Source: Campylobacteraceae bacterium
GTDB lineage: Bacteria > Campylobacterota > Campylobacteria > Campylobacterales > Sulfurovaceae
Direction of reading: 5' to 3'
Assembly: GCA_027065385.1 (NCBI GenBank)
Contig: JAMOOP010000043.1
Span: 1 to 53,150, forward strand
DNA: 53,150 nucleotides
Part shown: positions 25,209-34,164 of the stretch, one piece after another
How positions within the stretch are numbered: position 1 is the stretch's first letter
Layout: every line of letters starts with the position of its first letter
Position numbers and translations under genes: made by a program
The notes under the pieces: model-generated
What the model saw: the letters and a program-made list of their open reading frames with translations, nothing else
Database searches by the model: none
What the model was told of the DNA's origin: nothing

Positions 25209-26393
25209 ATGGCAATAAATACAACAGAAGATTTTAAAGCATTAGTAGCAGAAGTAACAGCACAAGATGAATATAGAGAGCCTATAGCATTTGGTATAGC
25301 AAGGGTTGATAGAGGGCAAAAAAATGCAGATAAAGTTCTTCAAGCAAACTTTCCACTTATTAATTGGAAAGAGAATTACGGTTCAGGTGCTGTTTTTATA
25401 AAAGCTCTTCAAGATGCAAGATTTGAGATTGATTTTACTCAAAGTGAATTTGTAGCTACAATTAATGATAACTTTTTAAATAGTGCAATGGACTCTTTTG
25501 CTCCATATTTAGGTGAAGCTATAGGAGAGAATCATAAAAATGTTCAAGTAATAAAAGCTCTATCAGCAATGAAAGATGTAGCTAAAAACTTTAGAATTGT
25601 ATTTCTATTTGAAGAAGATGCACCAAAAAGTGTAGAAGCTGTTTACCTTAAACTATATGCTCTATCTCTTCAAAAAGCTCCTCTTAGAAGTTTAAATCTT
25701 AATGGTGCATTTGGAATTTTAACAAATGTGGCATGGGTTGGAAATACCCCTTATGAGCTTGATTATCTAAGAGAAAATGAAATAGAGATGAAACTAAATG
25801 GAACATTCCCAACTATTGATAGTGTTGATAAGTTCCCAAGATACCTACAACATGTAATTCCTGCTGATAATACAAGAATTTTAGATAGTGGTAAAGTTAG
25901 AATGGGTGCTAGTTTAGCTGGTGGTACTACTGTAATGCCTGGTGCTAGTTATATTAACTTTAATGCAGGAACTTTGGGTTCTGTTATGGTTGAGGGTAGA
26001 ATTTCAAGCTCTGCTATTGTTGGAAGTGGTAGTGATGTTGGTGGAGGAGCTAGTATTTTAGGAGTCTTAAGTGGAACAGATGGAAACCCTATCTCTATTG
26101 GAGAAAATACACTTCTTGGTGCAAACTCTGTAACTGGTCTTCCTTTAGGTGATGGGTGTATTGTTGATGCTGGAGTTACCATTTTAGCAGGAACAAAAGT
26201 TAAAATTGCAAATAGTGAGTTAGCTAAAATAAAAGATGCAAATCCTAATGCAAATCTAGCTGATAAAGAGATATTTCAAGGGCAAGAGCTTCAAGGATTA
26301 AATGGTATTCATTATAGACAAAACTCAACAACTGGCGAGATTATAGCTAGAAGAAGTACTAGAGAAGTTAAGCTTAATGAAGAGTTGCATTAA
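25209..26393 (+). CDS. dapD: Tetrahydrodipicolinate N-succinyltransferase
   Basis: It succinylates tetrahydrodipicolinate in the lysine and diaminopimelate pathway, feeding peptidoglycan. The 394-residue protein is the long form found in Campylobacterota, with ~220 residues before the left-handed beta helix. The helix shows hexapeptide-like repeats (RMGASLAGGTTVMPGASYINFN, SAIVGSGSDVGGGASILG, SIGENTLLGANS). An in-frame GTG at 25200 adds three residues, but ATG 25209 has AAAGGTG at a better distance and is preferred. The next gene begins 3 bp after the stop. Confidence 0.93.
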   Translation: MAINTTEDFKALVAEVTAQDEYREPIAFGIARVDRGQKNADKVLQANFPLINWKENYGSGAVFIKALQDARFEIDFTQSEFVATINDNFLNSAMDSFAPYLGEAIGENHKNVQVIKALSAMKDVAKNFRIVFLFEEDAPKSVEAVYLKLYALSLQKAPLRSLNLNGAFGILTNVAWVGNTPYELDYLRENEIEMKLNGTFPTIDSVDKFPRYLQHVIPADNTRILDSGKVRMGASLAGGTTVMPGASYINFNAGTLGSVMVEGRISSSAIVGSGSDVGGGASILGVLSGTDGNPISIGENTLLGANSVTGLPLGDGCIVDAGVTILAGTKVKIANSELAKIKDANPNANLADKEIFQGQELQGLNGIHYRQNSTTGEIIARRSTREVKLNEELH

Positions 26394-26396
26394 TCT

Positions 26397-26630
26397 ATGA
26401 AAGAGCTAGATATTTTTAAAAAAGTTTTTCTTTTAGCAGTAGCTAAAAGAGAAAATGGTGAAAGTATGCAAACAACTATGGAGAGTCTGGTAAATACTGG
26501 TATGTTTGATATGAATGAAGCTAAAAAGGTATTAGAAGAGCTTAGAGATGAAAAGTATTTAATAGGTGATAATCTATCTATGACAGGTGTAATGGTTGCA
26601 AATAGTGCAGAAAAAGAGTTTAAACAGTAA
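26397..26630 (+). CDS. Small conserved-looking helical protein downstream of dapD
   Basis: The product is a 77-residue soluble protein with two or three predicted helices (LDIFKKVFLLAVAKRENG, MNEAKKVLEELRDEKYLIGD) and a short C-terminal strand region (SMTGVMVANSAEKEF). The order helix-helix-helix-hairpin could be a winged-helix fold, but no recognition motif stands out. It starts 3 bp after the dapD stop and is surely co-transcribed. I do not recognise the family. Confidence 0.65.
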   Translation: MKELDIFKKVFLLAVAKRENGESMQTTMESLVNTGMFDMNEAKKVLEELRDEKYLIGDNLSMTGVMVANSAEKEFKQ

Positions 26631-26661
26631 ATTAAATTATATTTTATAAAAAAGGAATAAT

Positions 26662-27117
26662 ATGCTACCAGATATTTTAACAAAAACGAAAACAACTAAA
26701 AAAGGTAAACAAGAGACATCTCTTAGATGGTGGGTAACCATGCTTATGTCAATAGGTTTAGCTTTAGGAACATGGAACCCTACAGGACATCACTTTATTC
26801 ACTATATCTCTCAACAAGATATACTATCAGGATTTACACCATTTGCTATTATTATAATGTTTGGTCTTTGGATACTTGCTTTAAAATCTATTTTCCAAAG
26901 TATTGGGTGGATTGGAATAGTTTTTATTTTAATAATTATTGGTACATTCCTTTGGGGTCTTAACTCTTATAATTTAATTGAATTTAATAATCTAAAACAG
27001 ATGGGGTGGGCAGGAACATTGTCTGTTGCATTAATTATTTGGATAGGTCTTAATGCTTCTATTATATGGAAAACCATAACAGGTGTTTATGCTACAGATA
27101 GAGTTGATAACGAATAA
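26662..27117 (+). CDS. Four-helix membrane protein (DUF6524-like)
   Basis: The product is a 151-residue integral membrane protein with a basic N-terminus (KTKTTKKGK), placing it inside, and four predicted helices at about 25-42, 58-76, 82-102 and 113-133. WWVTMLMSIGLALGTWNPTGHHFIHY, with the TWNPTG motif after helix 1, resembles the uncharacterised DUF6524 family (recalled, not searched). AAAAAGGAATA precedes the ATG. It is 31 bp behind the small dapD-linked gene and may share its transcript. Function unknown. Confidence 0.65.
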   Translation: MLPDILTKTKTTKKGKQETSLRWWVTMLMSIGLALGTWNPTGHHFIHYISQQDILSGFTPFAIIIMFGLWILALKSIFQSIGWIGIVFILIIIGTFLWGLNSYNLIEFNNLKQMGWAGTLSVALIIWIGLNASIIWKTITGVYATDRVDNE

Positions 27118-27184
27118 TAAAAAGTACCATTAATTTTTTTTAGGTAGAATTACAAAAATAAAAGTTAATTGGATACTATATATA

Positions 27185-28447
27185 ATGGATTATTTACAAA
27201 TAATAGGTGGTAGCAAACTAAAAGGTGCTATCACAATCTCTGGTGCAAAAAATTCAGCTCTTCCTGTAATTGCATCTACAATTTTATCTGACAAACCTGT
27301 CAAACTTACAAACCTTCCAAATGTTGTTGATATAAGAACTCTTTTAAAACTACTTACTATGCTTGGTGGAGAGGTTAAACATAATAAAACCGAAGCTATA
27401 ATAGATAATAAAAATATGAACTCAACCAAAGCTGTATATGAGATAGTTTCTCAAATGAGAGCCTCTATTTTAGTTTTAGGACCTCTTTTAGCACGGTTTG
27501 GAGAGTGTGAAGTGAGTCTGCCAGGTGGTTGTGCAATAGGTCAAAGACCAATAGATTTACACCTTAAAGCACTTGAAGCTATGGGTGCAAAGATAGAGAT
27601 AAAAGGTGGATATGTAAGAGCAGAAGCTCCAAATGGATTAAAGGGTGCTAAAATAGTATTTGATAAAATTACAGTTGGTGGAACTGAAAATATTATTATG
27701 GCAGGAGCTTTAGCACATGGTGTAACAACAATTATAAATTCAGCTAAAGAGCCTGAAGTTGTGCAACTTTGTGAGATTATAAGAGATGCAGGTGTAGAGA
27801 TTAGTGGTATTGGAACAAGCACAATTACTATTAAAGGAACAAGTCAAAAACCTTTAGAATTTAAAGATATAGAGATAATACCTGATAGAATAGAGGCAGG
27901 TACATATCTCTGTGCAGGAGCAATTACAAACTCATCTATTACTCTAAAAAAAGCAAATGCTACACATATTCAATCATCTATAGATAAATTAGACGCTATG
28001 GGGTGTAATTTTGATATTAAAGATAATGAGATAACTATATATCCAACAGATAGATTAAGACCTATTAATATTACAACAACAGAGTACCCAGGGTTTCCAA
28101 CTGATATGCAAGCTCAATTTATGGCAGTAGCTACAATGGCTATTGGTGATAGTTTAATAGAAGAGAGACTATTTGAAAACCGTTTTATGCATGTAAGTGA
28201 GCTTAATAGATTAGGAGCTGATATTTGGTTAAAAGGTAGTATAGCATCTGTTAAACCAGTAGCCAAACTATATGGAGCTAATGTAATGGCAACCGATTTA
28301 AGAGCTAGTTCAGCACTTGTTTTAGCAGGACTTGTAGCAGAAGGTGTAACAAATGTTAGAAGAATATACCATCTTGATAGAGGATATGATAATTTAGAGG
28401 GTAAGCTTTTGGCTTTGGGGGCTAATATTAAGAGGTTAAGTGAATAA
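27185..28447 (+). CDS. murA: UDP-N-acetylglucosamine 1-carboxyvinyltransferase
   Basis: It transfers enolpyruvate from PEP to UDP-GlcNAc, the first committed step of peptidoglycan synthesis. Its 420 residues form the two-domain EPT fold: SGAKNSALP at 20-28 and the mobile loop [10 protein letters not shown] with catalytic Cys116, the residue targeted by fosfomycin, so this copy is of the sensitive type. [13 protein letters not shown] near 233 and [15 protein letters not shown] near 370 are also conserved. Lys22 is retained. It has its own TAGAAT -10 box at 27145-27150. The ribosome-binding site is weak. Confidence 0.96.
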   Translation: MDYLQIIGGSKLKGAITISGAKNSALPVIASTILSDKPVKLTNLPNVVDIRTLLKLLTMLGGEVKHNKTEAIIDNKNMNSTKAVYEIVSQMRASILVLGPLLARFGECEVSLPGGCAIGQRPIDLHLKALEAMGAKIEIKGGYVRAEAPNGLKGAKIVFDKITVGGTENIIMAGALAHGVTTIINSAKEPEVVQLCEIIRDAGVEISGIGTSTITIKGTSQKPLEFKDIEIIPDRIEAGTYLCAGAITNSSITLKKANATHIQSSIDKLDAMGCNFDIKDNEITIYPTDRLRPINITTTEYPGFPTDMQAQFMAVATMAIGDSLIEERLFENRFMHVSELNRLGADIWLKGSIASVKPVAKLYGANVMATDLRASSALVLAGLVAEGVTNVRRIYHLDRGYDNLEGKLLALGANIKRLSE

Positions 28448-28500
28448 TAACTTTGACAATAGATAGAAAACAGTGCATCACTCTTTAAAAGGATAACAGA

Positions 28501-28557
28501 TTGATTGTACCATTAAGAAAATGGGGTAACTCTCTGTTAACTCTCACAGTAATTTAG
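28501..28557 (+). pseudogene. Remnant of a MazE/AbrB-type antitoxin
   Basis: A TTG preceded by AAAAGGATAACAGA opens an 18-codon frame reading LIVPLRKWGNSLLTLTVI before TAG. The R-K-W-G-N-S-L core is the hallmark of the swapped-hairpin AbrB/MazE DNA-binding fold at the start of many antitoxins. The rest of the antitoxin and any toxin are missing. It is probably a decayed toxin-antitoxin locus in the 166-bp gap after murA. Confidence 0.4.
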
Positions 28558-28619
28558 CCGACCACCTCCACACACCAACCCCTTTTTACTTAATTTAAAA
28601 GATATAAAGGGGAATGGAA

Positions 28620-28985
28620 ATGTTTAGTTTTTTTTCAAAAACAAAAAAAAGTGACAAGATTATTAAACGATATATAGATGGAATTGTTAATCAAGAGAAG
28701 TTTGATTATAATAATTGGAATACAGAACATAAAACATATAAAAATATTCTCATTTCAAGACTTAATAAAGCTGTAAAAGATTTTATAGAAAATGCATATA
28801 TACATAAATCAAATGAAAATAGAAATAGAAAAGAATTTGAGGTTTTTGCAAATGCTCATGAATTAACTATGAAAAGAAGTCATGAAATATTTGCAGAAAT
28901 TTTAGAACTTGTTATTAGTAATAAAACTATTATCTCAGAATATGAATACAAACAAGAAAAACCAAAAAATTTAATAGAAAAATAA
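28620..28985 (+). CDS. Hypothetical helical protein, 121 residues
   Basis: The product is soluble and strongly charged (Lys/Glu-rich), with predicted long helices, for example NILISRLNKAVKDFIENAYI and HELTMKRSHEIFAEILELVI. There is no signal peptide or membrane segment beyond the first FSFF. Two ATG codons are possible; the second (28620) has AAAGGGGA at a proper distance, while the first (28614) sits too close to it. No family recognised. It stands alone after the antitoxin remnant, convergent with acs, so it may be part of an inserted segment. Confidence 0.55.
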   Translation: MFSFFSKTKKSDKIIKRYIDGIVNQEKFDYNNWNTEHKTYKNILISRLNKAVKDFIENAYIHKSNENRNRKEFEVFANAHELTMKRSHEIFAEILELVISNKTIISEYEYKQEKPKNLIEK

Positions 28986-29017
28986 TTATTAATTTTATAA
29001 ACTTTTACATAGTCCAC

Positions 29018-29044
29018 AAACCCAAATTAAATAAATTCAGGTTT
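29018..29044. terminator. Weak bidirectional hairpin before acs
   Basis: AAACC-C-AAATT pairs imperfectly with AATT-CA-GGTTT in the 75-bp gap between two converging genes. The position is right for a shared terminator but the stem is imperfect. Confidence 0.3.
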
Positions 29045-29060
29045 ATAAAATATTATTAAA

Positions 29061-31028
29061 TTAAGCCCCCCTAACAATCCCCTCAATAGTAGATACAATA
29101 CTTGGGTCTTCAAGTGTAGATATATCTTGTGTAATTGCTTCACCTTTTACTATACTTCTTAGAATTCTTCTCATAATTTTACCACTTCTAGTTTTTGGTA
29201 GGTCTGGAACAAATGCCATATCATCACATAATGCTATAGCTCCAATATCATTTTTAATAATTGCATTTATCTCTTTTATTGTCTCTAAATCATCAGCAAC
29301 CTCATCTTTTTGAGATACTGGAGTAGATTTTAATACAATATAGGCAAAAATTCCTTCACCTTTTATCTCATGAGGTTTTCCAACAACTGCAACTGATGCT
29401 ACATTTGGGTGTTTTTTAATAGATGCTTCAACCTCTGCTGTTCCCATTCTATGACCACTTACATTTATAACATCATCTGTTCTTCCTGTAATAGTAATAT
29501 ATCCATCTTTATCTATCATTGCACCATCACCTGTAAAGTAAACAGCTTTTCCATCTTTTTTACAATCTCCAAAATATGATTTAACAAATCTATCAGGGTC
29601 ATTCCATATAGTTCTTATCATACTAGGCCAAGGTTTAGTAATACACATAAATCCTTTTTCTCCAACTGGTGTTGGTGTTCCGTCCTCTTCTATAATTTCA
29701 GCTTTAATACCAGGTAGTGGGAAAGTAGCACAAGCAGGTTTAATTGGTGTAGCACTTGGAATTGGTGAAATCATGTGTCCTCCTGTTTCTGTTTGCCAAT
29801 AGGTGTCAACTATAGAGCATCTACTTCCTCCAACCTCTTCGTAGTACCATTTCCATGCAGGTGGGTCAATAGGCTCTCCAACAGTTCCTAAAACTCTAAG
29901 TGAGCTTAAATCATATTTACTAGGTTCATCTGCACCCATTTTATGAAGTAGTCTTATAGCAGTTGGAGCTGTATAAAATTGATTTATTTGATACTCTTCA
30001 ACCATTTTCCAACATCTTCCTGCATCTGGAAAAGTTGGAACTCCCTCAAACATTACAGTTGTAGCTCCACACGCTAAAGGTCCATATACTATATATGTGT
30101 GTCCTGTAATCCAACCAATATCTGCCGTACACCAATATGTATCATTATCTTTAATATCAAATACCCACTCCATAGTCATTTGAGCCCATAAAATATATCC
30201 AGCCGTTGAGTGTTGAACACCTTTTGGTTTTCCTGTACTTCCACTTGTATATAATAAAAATAGTGGCTCTTCTGCCTCCATTGGTTCAGGCTCACATTTA
30301 GAAGATTGAAATTTAATTAGCTCATTATAGGCATAATCTCTACCCTCTACCCAATTAATATCTTCTCCATTTCTCTCAACTATACACACCTTTTCAACAC
30401 ATTCACACCCCTCTTCTAAAGCTTTATCAACTACAGATTTTAACATATAAGGTTTACCTTTTCTAAAAGCTCCATCAGAAGTTACAACAAGTTTTGCATT
30501 GGCATCAATAATTCTATCTCTTAAAGCTTCAGCAGAAAATCCACCAAATACAATAGAGTGAATAGCTCCTATTTTTGCACAAGCTAACATAATAACAGCA
30601 GACTCAGGTATCATTGGCATATAGATAACTACTCTATCACCCTTTTTTACACCAAAATTATTTTTAAACATATTAGCAGTTTTATTTACTTCATAAGCTA
30701 ACTCTCTATATGTTAAAATTCTTTGGTCTCCATTATCTCCCTCAAAAATAATAGCAGCTTTATTTTTTTTAGTAGAGAGATGTCTATCTACACACTGATG
30801 TGCTACATTTAACTCTCCTCCACTAAACCATTTATAAAATGGAGCATTAGAGTCATCTAAGATTTTATTATAAGGTTTAAACCAATCTATCTTTTTATTA
30901 GCAAATTTTGCCCAAGTTCCCTCATAATCCCTTTCAAACTCATCTACTAAAGCATAGTAACTCTCCATATTAGGAATTGGTGAGTTTGGGAATAGCTCTC
31001 TGTTTGGATTGAATATCTCTTTTGTCAT
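29061..31028 (-). CDS. acs: Acetyl-CoA synthetase (AMP-forming)
   Basis: It activates acetate to acetyl-CoA through acetyl-AMP in the cytoplasm. Its 655 residues match the family. [18 protein letters not shown] near 258-275 is the AMP-binding P-loop; [15 protein letters not shown] near 408 is the acyl/adenylate motif; [12 protein letters not shown] near 520 is the hinge. Lys617 in [10 protein letters not shown] is the adenylation lysine whose acetylation usually switches the enzyme off. AAGGAAA precedes the ATG. It is a single-gene unit. It allows growth on or recovery of acetate. Confidence 0.96.
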   Translation of the reverse strand: MTKEIFNPNRELFPNSPIPNMESYYALVDEFERDYEGTWAKFANKKIDWFKPYNKILDDSNAPFYKWFSGGELNVAHQCVDRHLSTKKNKAAIIFEGDNGDQRILTYRELAYEVNKTANMFKNNFGVKKGDRVVIYMPMIPESAVIMLACAKIGAIHSIVFGGFSAEALRDRIIDANAKLVVTSDGAFRKGKPYMLKSVVDKALEEGCECVEKVCIVERNGEDINWVEGRDYAYNELIKFQSSKCEPEPMEAEEPLFLLYTSGSTGKPKGVQHSTAGYILWAQMTMEWVFDIKDNDTYWCTADIGWITGHTYIVYGPLACGATTVMFEGVPTFPDAGRCWKMVEEYQINQFYTAPTAIRLLHKMGADEPSKYDLSSLRVLGTVGEPIDPPAWKWYYEEVGGSRCSIVDTYWQTETGGHMISPIPSATPIKPACATFPLPGIKAEIIEEDGTPTPVGEKGFMCITKPWPSMIRTIWNDPDRFVKSYFGDCKKDGKAVYFTGDGAMIDKDGYITITGRTDDVINVSGHRMGTAEVEASIKKHPNVASVAVVGKPHEIKGEGIFAYIVLKSTPVSQKDEVADDLETIKEINAIIKNDIGAIALCDDMAFVPDLPKTRSGKIMRRILRSIVKGEAITQDISTLEDPSIVSTIEGIVRGA

Positions 31029-31139
31029 TATGTTATTTCCTTTTATTTGTTGAAATTATAAAAGTAAGTTTATCATAAAAATAAGTAAAATTGAATATAA
31101 AATAGAAATTTCTTTTAAATAGGAGTAAAATAGTCCGAT

Positions 31140-31158
31140 TTGATACAGCAGGTATCAA
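31140..31158 (+). other. 7-bp hairpin upstream of the 31244 gene
   Basis: TTGATAC pairs with GTATCAA around AGCAG in the 215-bp gap divergent from acs. A second short palindrome, TAGAAT-TCAA-ATTCTA, lies at about 31192-31207. Either could be an operator; neither matches a site I know. Confidence 0.3.
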
Positions 31159-31243
31159 TAAATATTAATTGAGATAAAGAAAAAAAGAGTAGAATTCAAA
31201 TTCTAATAAAAAAGAGCTGGAGCAAAAGAAATAATATAATATT

Positions 31244-32401
31244 ATGACATCAAACCCAAAAATAAAAAAGAAAAAAACAGATACTATTTTAGAAAATTTA
31301 GGTAGTAGATATTTTAACTATATATCTAAAAAGGTAAAATATAAAGATGAGATAAAAATTAAAAATATTCCATCTGATAAAATCTTACAAGTAGTATCTA
31401 GTAATATATCAACCTATACAGTAATTATTGCTTTTTTAGTTGGTGCATTAACCACAATTCCAACTGTTCTATTTGAGATATATTATAAAAATAGCTATAC
31501 TCCATTTTATTACTATTTAATTTTAGGAGCAATTACTATAATTTTACTAATTATAGAGATTTCCATATTATATTGGCTAGGAATGAGAAGTAGTTATACA
31601 TTAACAGAGCTTATTGGTTATGATGAGACAAATAAAGATAATTTGCCTCCTGAATATGATATAAAAAAGATAATGGTTCGTTCTGCTTTAGAATTAGATG
31701 ATTTGACTATTCAATATTTAGGGCTTGATTTAGAAAAACATGTCTCTAAAAAATGGGTACTATTTAGTAGTTTACTCTATAAAGCAAAAATAGTTCTAAC
31801 AAGTGCTATTGCTAGAATTCTTTTAGCTAAACTGTTTGCTAGAGAGACTTTAAGGTTTGGTTTTGTTTGGGTCTCTGTTCCTGTTACAGCTTTTTGGGAC
31901 GCTATTGTTATGTATAGAGTAATAAAAGATACTCGATTGCGTCTATTTGGGTATCATCTATCTAAATATATTATTGATGAGATTTTAACTGATAAGGTTT
32001 TAGATAAATACTCTCCTCATACAGTAGAAGGAACAATTCGAGCAGTCTCTACTATGATAGTTTTAGCTAAGAATTATCACCCAAATAATATAATTTTGCT
32101 TATTAGATTAAGTAACCACTTAAATATTAATGAAGCTAAAGATTATGATGATTTGGATAAGTTTTTAGAATATCTGAAAAATTCCTCTAAAGAGGAGAGA
32201 CATCTTTTAAGAACTCTATCTGGAATTTCAGCAGTTTTTGATGGAAAACTTAATAAAAAAGAGAAAAAAGCTTTAATTTTGATATTTGGAGATGAATATA
32301 ATGGATATATGAGCTTTACTAAAGAGTTAAAATCACTACTTTTAAAGAGTAGATTACATCAATCGGCAAATTTATGCTCTAAAAATTTGCTTTTAAAATA
32401 G
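31244..32401 (+). CDS. Membrane protein with helical C-terminal region, unknown function
   Basis: The product has 385 residues. A basic N-terminus (NPKIKKKKTD) precedes two strong membrane helices (about 62-82 and 88-110). A third weaker hydrophobic region lies at about 175-215 (KIVLTSAIARILLAKLFARE, GFVWVSVPVTAFWDAIVMY). The C-terminal 100 residues are helical and soluble; ISAVFDGKLNKKEKKALILIFG looks like a TerB-type motif (D-G-K-L-x-x-x-E), which hints at a tellurite-resistance-like helical domain but is weak. Family not recognised. It starts a run of five same-strand genes up to 35375. Confidence 0.55.
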   Translation: MTSNPKIKKKKTDTILENLGSRYFNYISKKVKYKDEIKIKNIPSDKILQVVSSNISTYTVIIAFLVGALTTIPTVLFEIYYKNSYTPFYYYLILGAITIILLIIEISILYWLGMRSSYTLTELIGYDETNKDNLPPEYDIKKIMVRSALELDDLTIQYLGLDLEKHVSKKWVLFSSLLYKAKIVLTSAIARILLAKLFARETLRFGFVWVSVPVTAFWDAIVMYRVIKDTRLRLFGYHLSKYIIDEILTDKVLDKYSPHTVEGTIRAVSTMIVLAKNYHPNNIILLIRLSNHLNINEAKDYDDLDKFLEYLKNSSKEERHLLRTLSGISAVFDGKLNKKEKKALILIFGDEYNGYMSFTKELKSLLLKSRLHQSANLCSKNLLLK

Positions 32402-32412
32402 TAAAAAAAGAG

Positions 32413-32418
32413 TATAAT
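32413..32418 (+). promoter_or_regulatory. -10 box before the small-protein/permease operon
   Basis: TATAAT lies 31 bp before the 32449 start, just after the end of the 31244 gene, so the four genes 32449-35375 probably have their own transcript. Confidence 0.4.
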
Positions 32419-32448
32419 TAGATTATATTATAGAAAAAGGAAAAAATC

Positions 32449-32643
32449 ATGAAAAAAAAATTAGATACAATAAAAGATACAATTAGCAGTTCAGATAAAT
32501 TAACCGAAGAACAAAAGAGTTCAAGTTTTAAGATTATTGAAGAGTGGTCAGCTGAAGATAAAGCTTTTGGAATTTTATTTGAAAAGTTAACAGAGATTTC
32601 AAAAGATATAGAACCTATTTTAGTAGAATTAGGTCTTGCATAA
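32449..32643 (+). CDS. Small helical protein, 64 residues
   Basis: Soluble, acidic and almost entirely helical (KKKLDTIKDTISSSDKLTEE, FGILFEKLTEISKDIEPILV). No signal peptide, no known motif. AAAAAGGAA precedes the ATG. It lies 13 bp before a second tiny gene, and both precede an APC permease by short gaps. They may be accessory or regulatory partners, but this is only inferred from position. Confidence 0.6.
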   Translation: MKKKLDTIKDTISSSDKLTEEQKSSSFKIIEEWSAEDKAFGILFEKLTEISKDIEPILVELGLA

Positions 32644-32656
32644 AAGGAGATAGATT

Positions 32657-32866
32657 ATGGATATGGTAGAAAAAGAGTTAGAGAGTAGAAAAGAGAATAT
32701 AAAAAAAGAAGTTAAATTTCTATTTAAAGCAAATATGAAATTTACAGATTGGGATGTTCCAGAAGCTGATGATGAAAAAGCATCTAAGATTTTACTTGAT
32801 ATTATTAAAGAGGCTGTAGCCGAAATTGAGCAAGATATAAATAATGGGAAATATAAAAATTATTAA
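32657..32866 (+). CDS. Small charged helical protein, 69 residues
   Basis: Highly charged, with two helices (MVEKELESRKENIKKEVKFLF and EKASKILLDIIKEAVAEIEQD) joined by a short WDVPEADD segment. AAAAGGAGAT is a strong ribosome-binding site. The stop TAA overlaps the ATG of the permease by one base (TAATG), a sign of coupled translation. Family unknown. Confidence 0.6.
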   Translation: MDMVEKELESRKENIKKEVKFLFKANMKFTDWDVPEADDEKASKILLDIIKEAVAEIEQDINNGKYKNY

Positions 32867-34164
32867 TGGCTAAAAATTTAGGCTTTAAGGAGATATTAGC
32901 AATAGCTATTGGTGGAATGGTAGGTGGTGGAATTTTTACCATTTTAGGTATTTCTGTATCTATGATTGGAGCATTAGCTCCATTTGCTATTGCTTTAGGT
33001 GGTGTTGTGGCATGGTTTGCAGCTTACTCTTATGTTAAGTTAGGACTCTATTATAAAGATGAGGGTGCAACTTATGCCTTTTTTAAAAGAACTTATCCCA
33101 ATTCACATATGGCAGCCTCATTTATAGGGTGGTACACTATCTTTGGATATATTAGTACCTTAGCTCTATATGCTTATACCTTTTCATCTTATGGAATTAG
33201 TGGTTTTGCATTTGGTGATAGTGAATTAATACGAAAAATAGTAGCTATTGGAATTATTTGGTTATTTACTTTTATAAATATTTGGAGTGTTAAAGGTATG
33301 GGTAAAATAGAGGATATAATGGTATATATAAAATTAGTTATTTTACTTATTATCTCTTTAGCTCTTATATTTTTTGCTAAAACTGATATAAATACCTTTA
33401 GTTCCATGATTATTAAAGATTTTCATACAACACCGATTATGAGTATATTAATTGTATCTTCAGTTACATTTGTAGCTTATGAGGGATTTCAATTAGTTAT
33501 AAATGCAGTTAATGAGATGGAAAAGCCTAATATTAATATACCAAAAGCTATATATTCGGCTATATTTTTAGTGGCATTAATCTATTTTATTATTGCATTA
33601 AGTGCAGTATTAGCAATTCCTGCCGAAGATTTAATAAGAAATAAAGAGTATGCACTAGCTTCAGGAGCTAACGATATTATGGGAAATTTTGGTAGTAATT
33701 TAGTAGTTTTTGGAGCAATATTAGCTACAAGTAGTGCTATTAATGGGACTTTATTTGGTTCATCTAGGCAAATGGCTAGAATTGCAGATGATGGGTATTT
33801 ACCATCTATTATATCTAAACGAAAAGGTAGCATTCCTAAAATGGCTATTATAGCTATGGCTACAATAGCTTCACTACTTATTGGAATTGGTGGACTTCGT
33901 TTAATTTTAGAGTTTGGAAGTATTACATTTTTGTTGGTATCTCTATTAATGGCGATTGCCAATTTTAAAATAAGAGTTAAAACAGACTCATCAAATATTA
34001 TTACTATAATATCCATAATAGGGCTACTATTAGGAACTATATTAATTTTATATTATGAATATATATTTAATTTACAACAACTAATATTTATTTTAATATT
34101 ATATATAGTTTTATCTATAGGTGCTTGGGGTTATGGTAAAATCAATATTAAGCTTTTAAAATAA
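32866..34164 (+). CDS. APC-family amino-acid permease
   Basis: The product is a 432-residue inner-membrane transporter with about 12 helices of the LeuT fold. The first helix carries the broken-helix substrate motif AIGGMVGGGIFTILG (residues 13-27), and FVAYEGFQLVINAVNEMEKP in helix 6 is the usual second substrate segment. SSAINGTLFGSSRQMARIADDG near 289 is typical of cationic/amine APC members. The substrate cannot be told; amino acids or polyamines are usual. TAATG overlaps at both ends couple it to the 69-residue protein and the NosD-like gene. Confidence 0.82.
   Translation: MAKNLGFKEILAIAIGGMVGGGIFTILGISVSMIGALAPFAIALGGVVAWFAAYSYVKLGLYYKDEGATYAFFKRTYPNSHMAASFIGWYTIFGYISTLALYAYTFSSYGISGFAFGDSELIRKIVAIGIIWLFTFINIWSVKGMGKIEDIMVYIKLVILLIISLALIFFAKTDINTFSSMIIKDFHTTPIMSILIVSSVTFVAYEGFQLVINAVNEMEKPNINIPKAIYSAIFLVALIYFIIALSAVLAIPAEDLIRNKEYALASGANDIMGNFGSNLVVFGAILATSSAINGTLFGSSRQMARIADDGYLPSIISKRKGSIPKMAIIAMATIASLLIGIGGLRLILEFGSITFLLVSLLMAIANFKIRVKTDSSNIITIISIIGLLLGTILILYYEYIFNLQQLIFILILYIVLSIGAWGYGKINIKLLK

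Noticed and set aside
33582-34016. 144-codon minus-strand frame inside the APC permease gene
   Set aside because: It is the antisense shadow of a membrane-protein gene, which yields Ile/Ala-rich pseudo-proteins.
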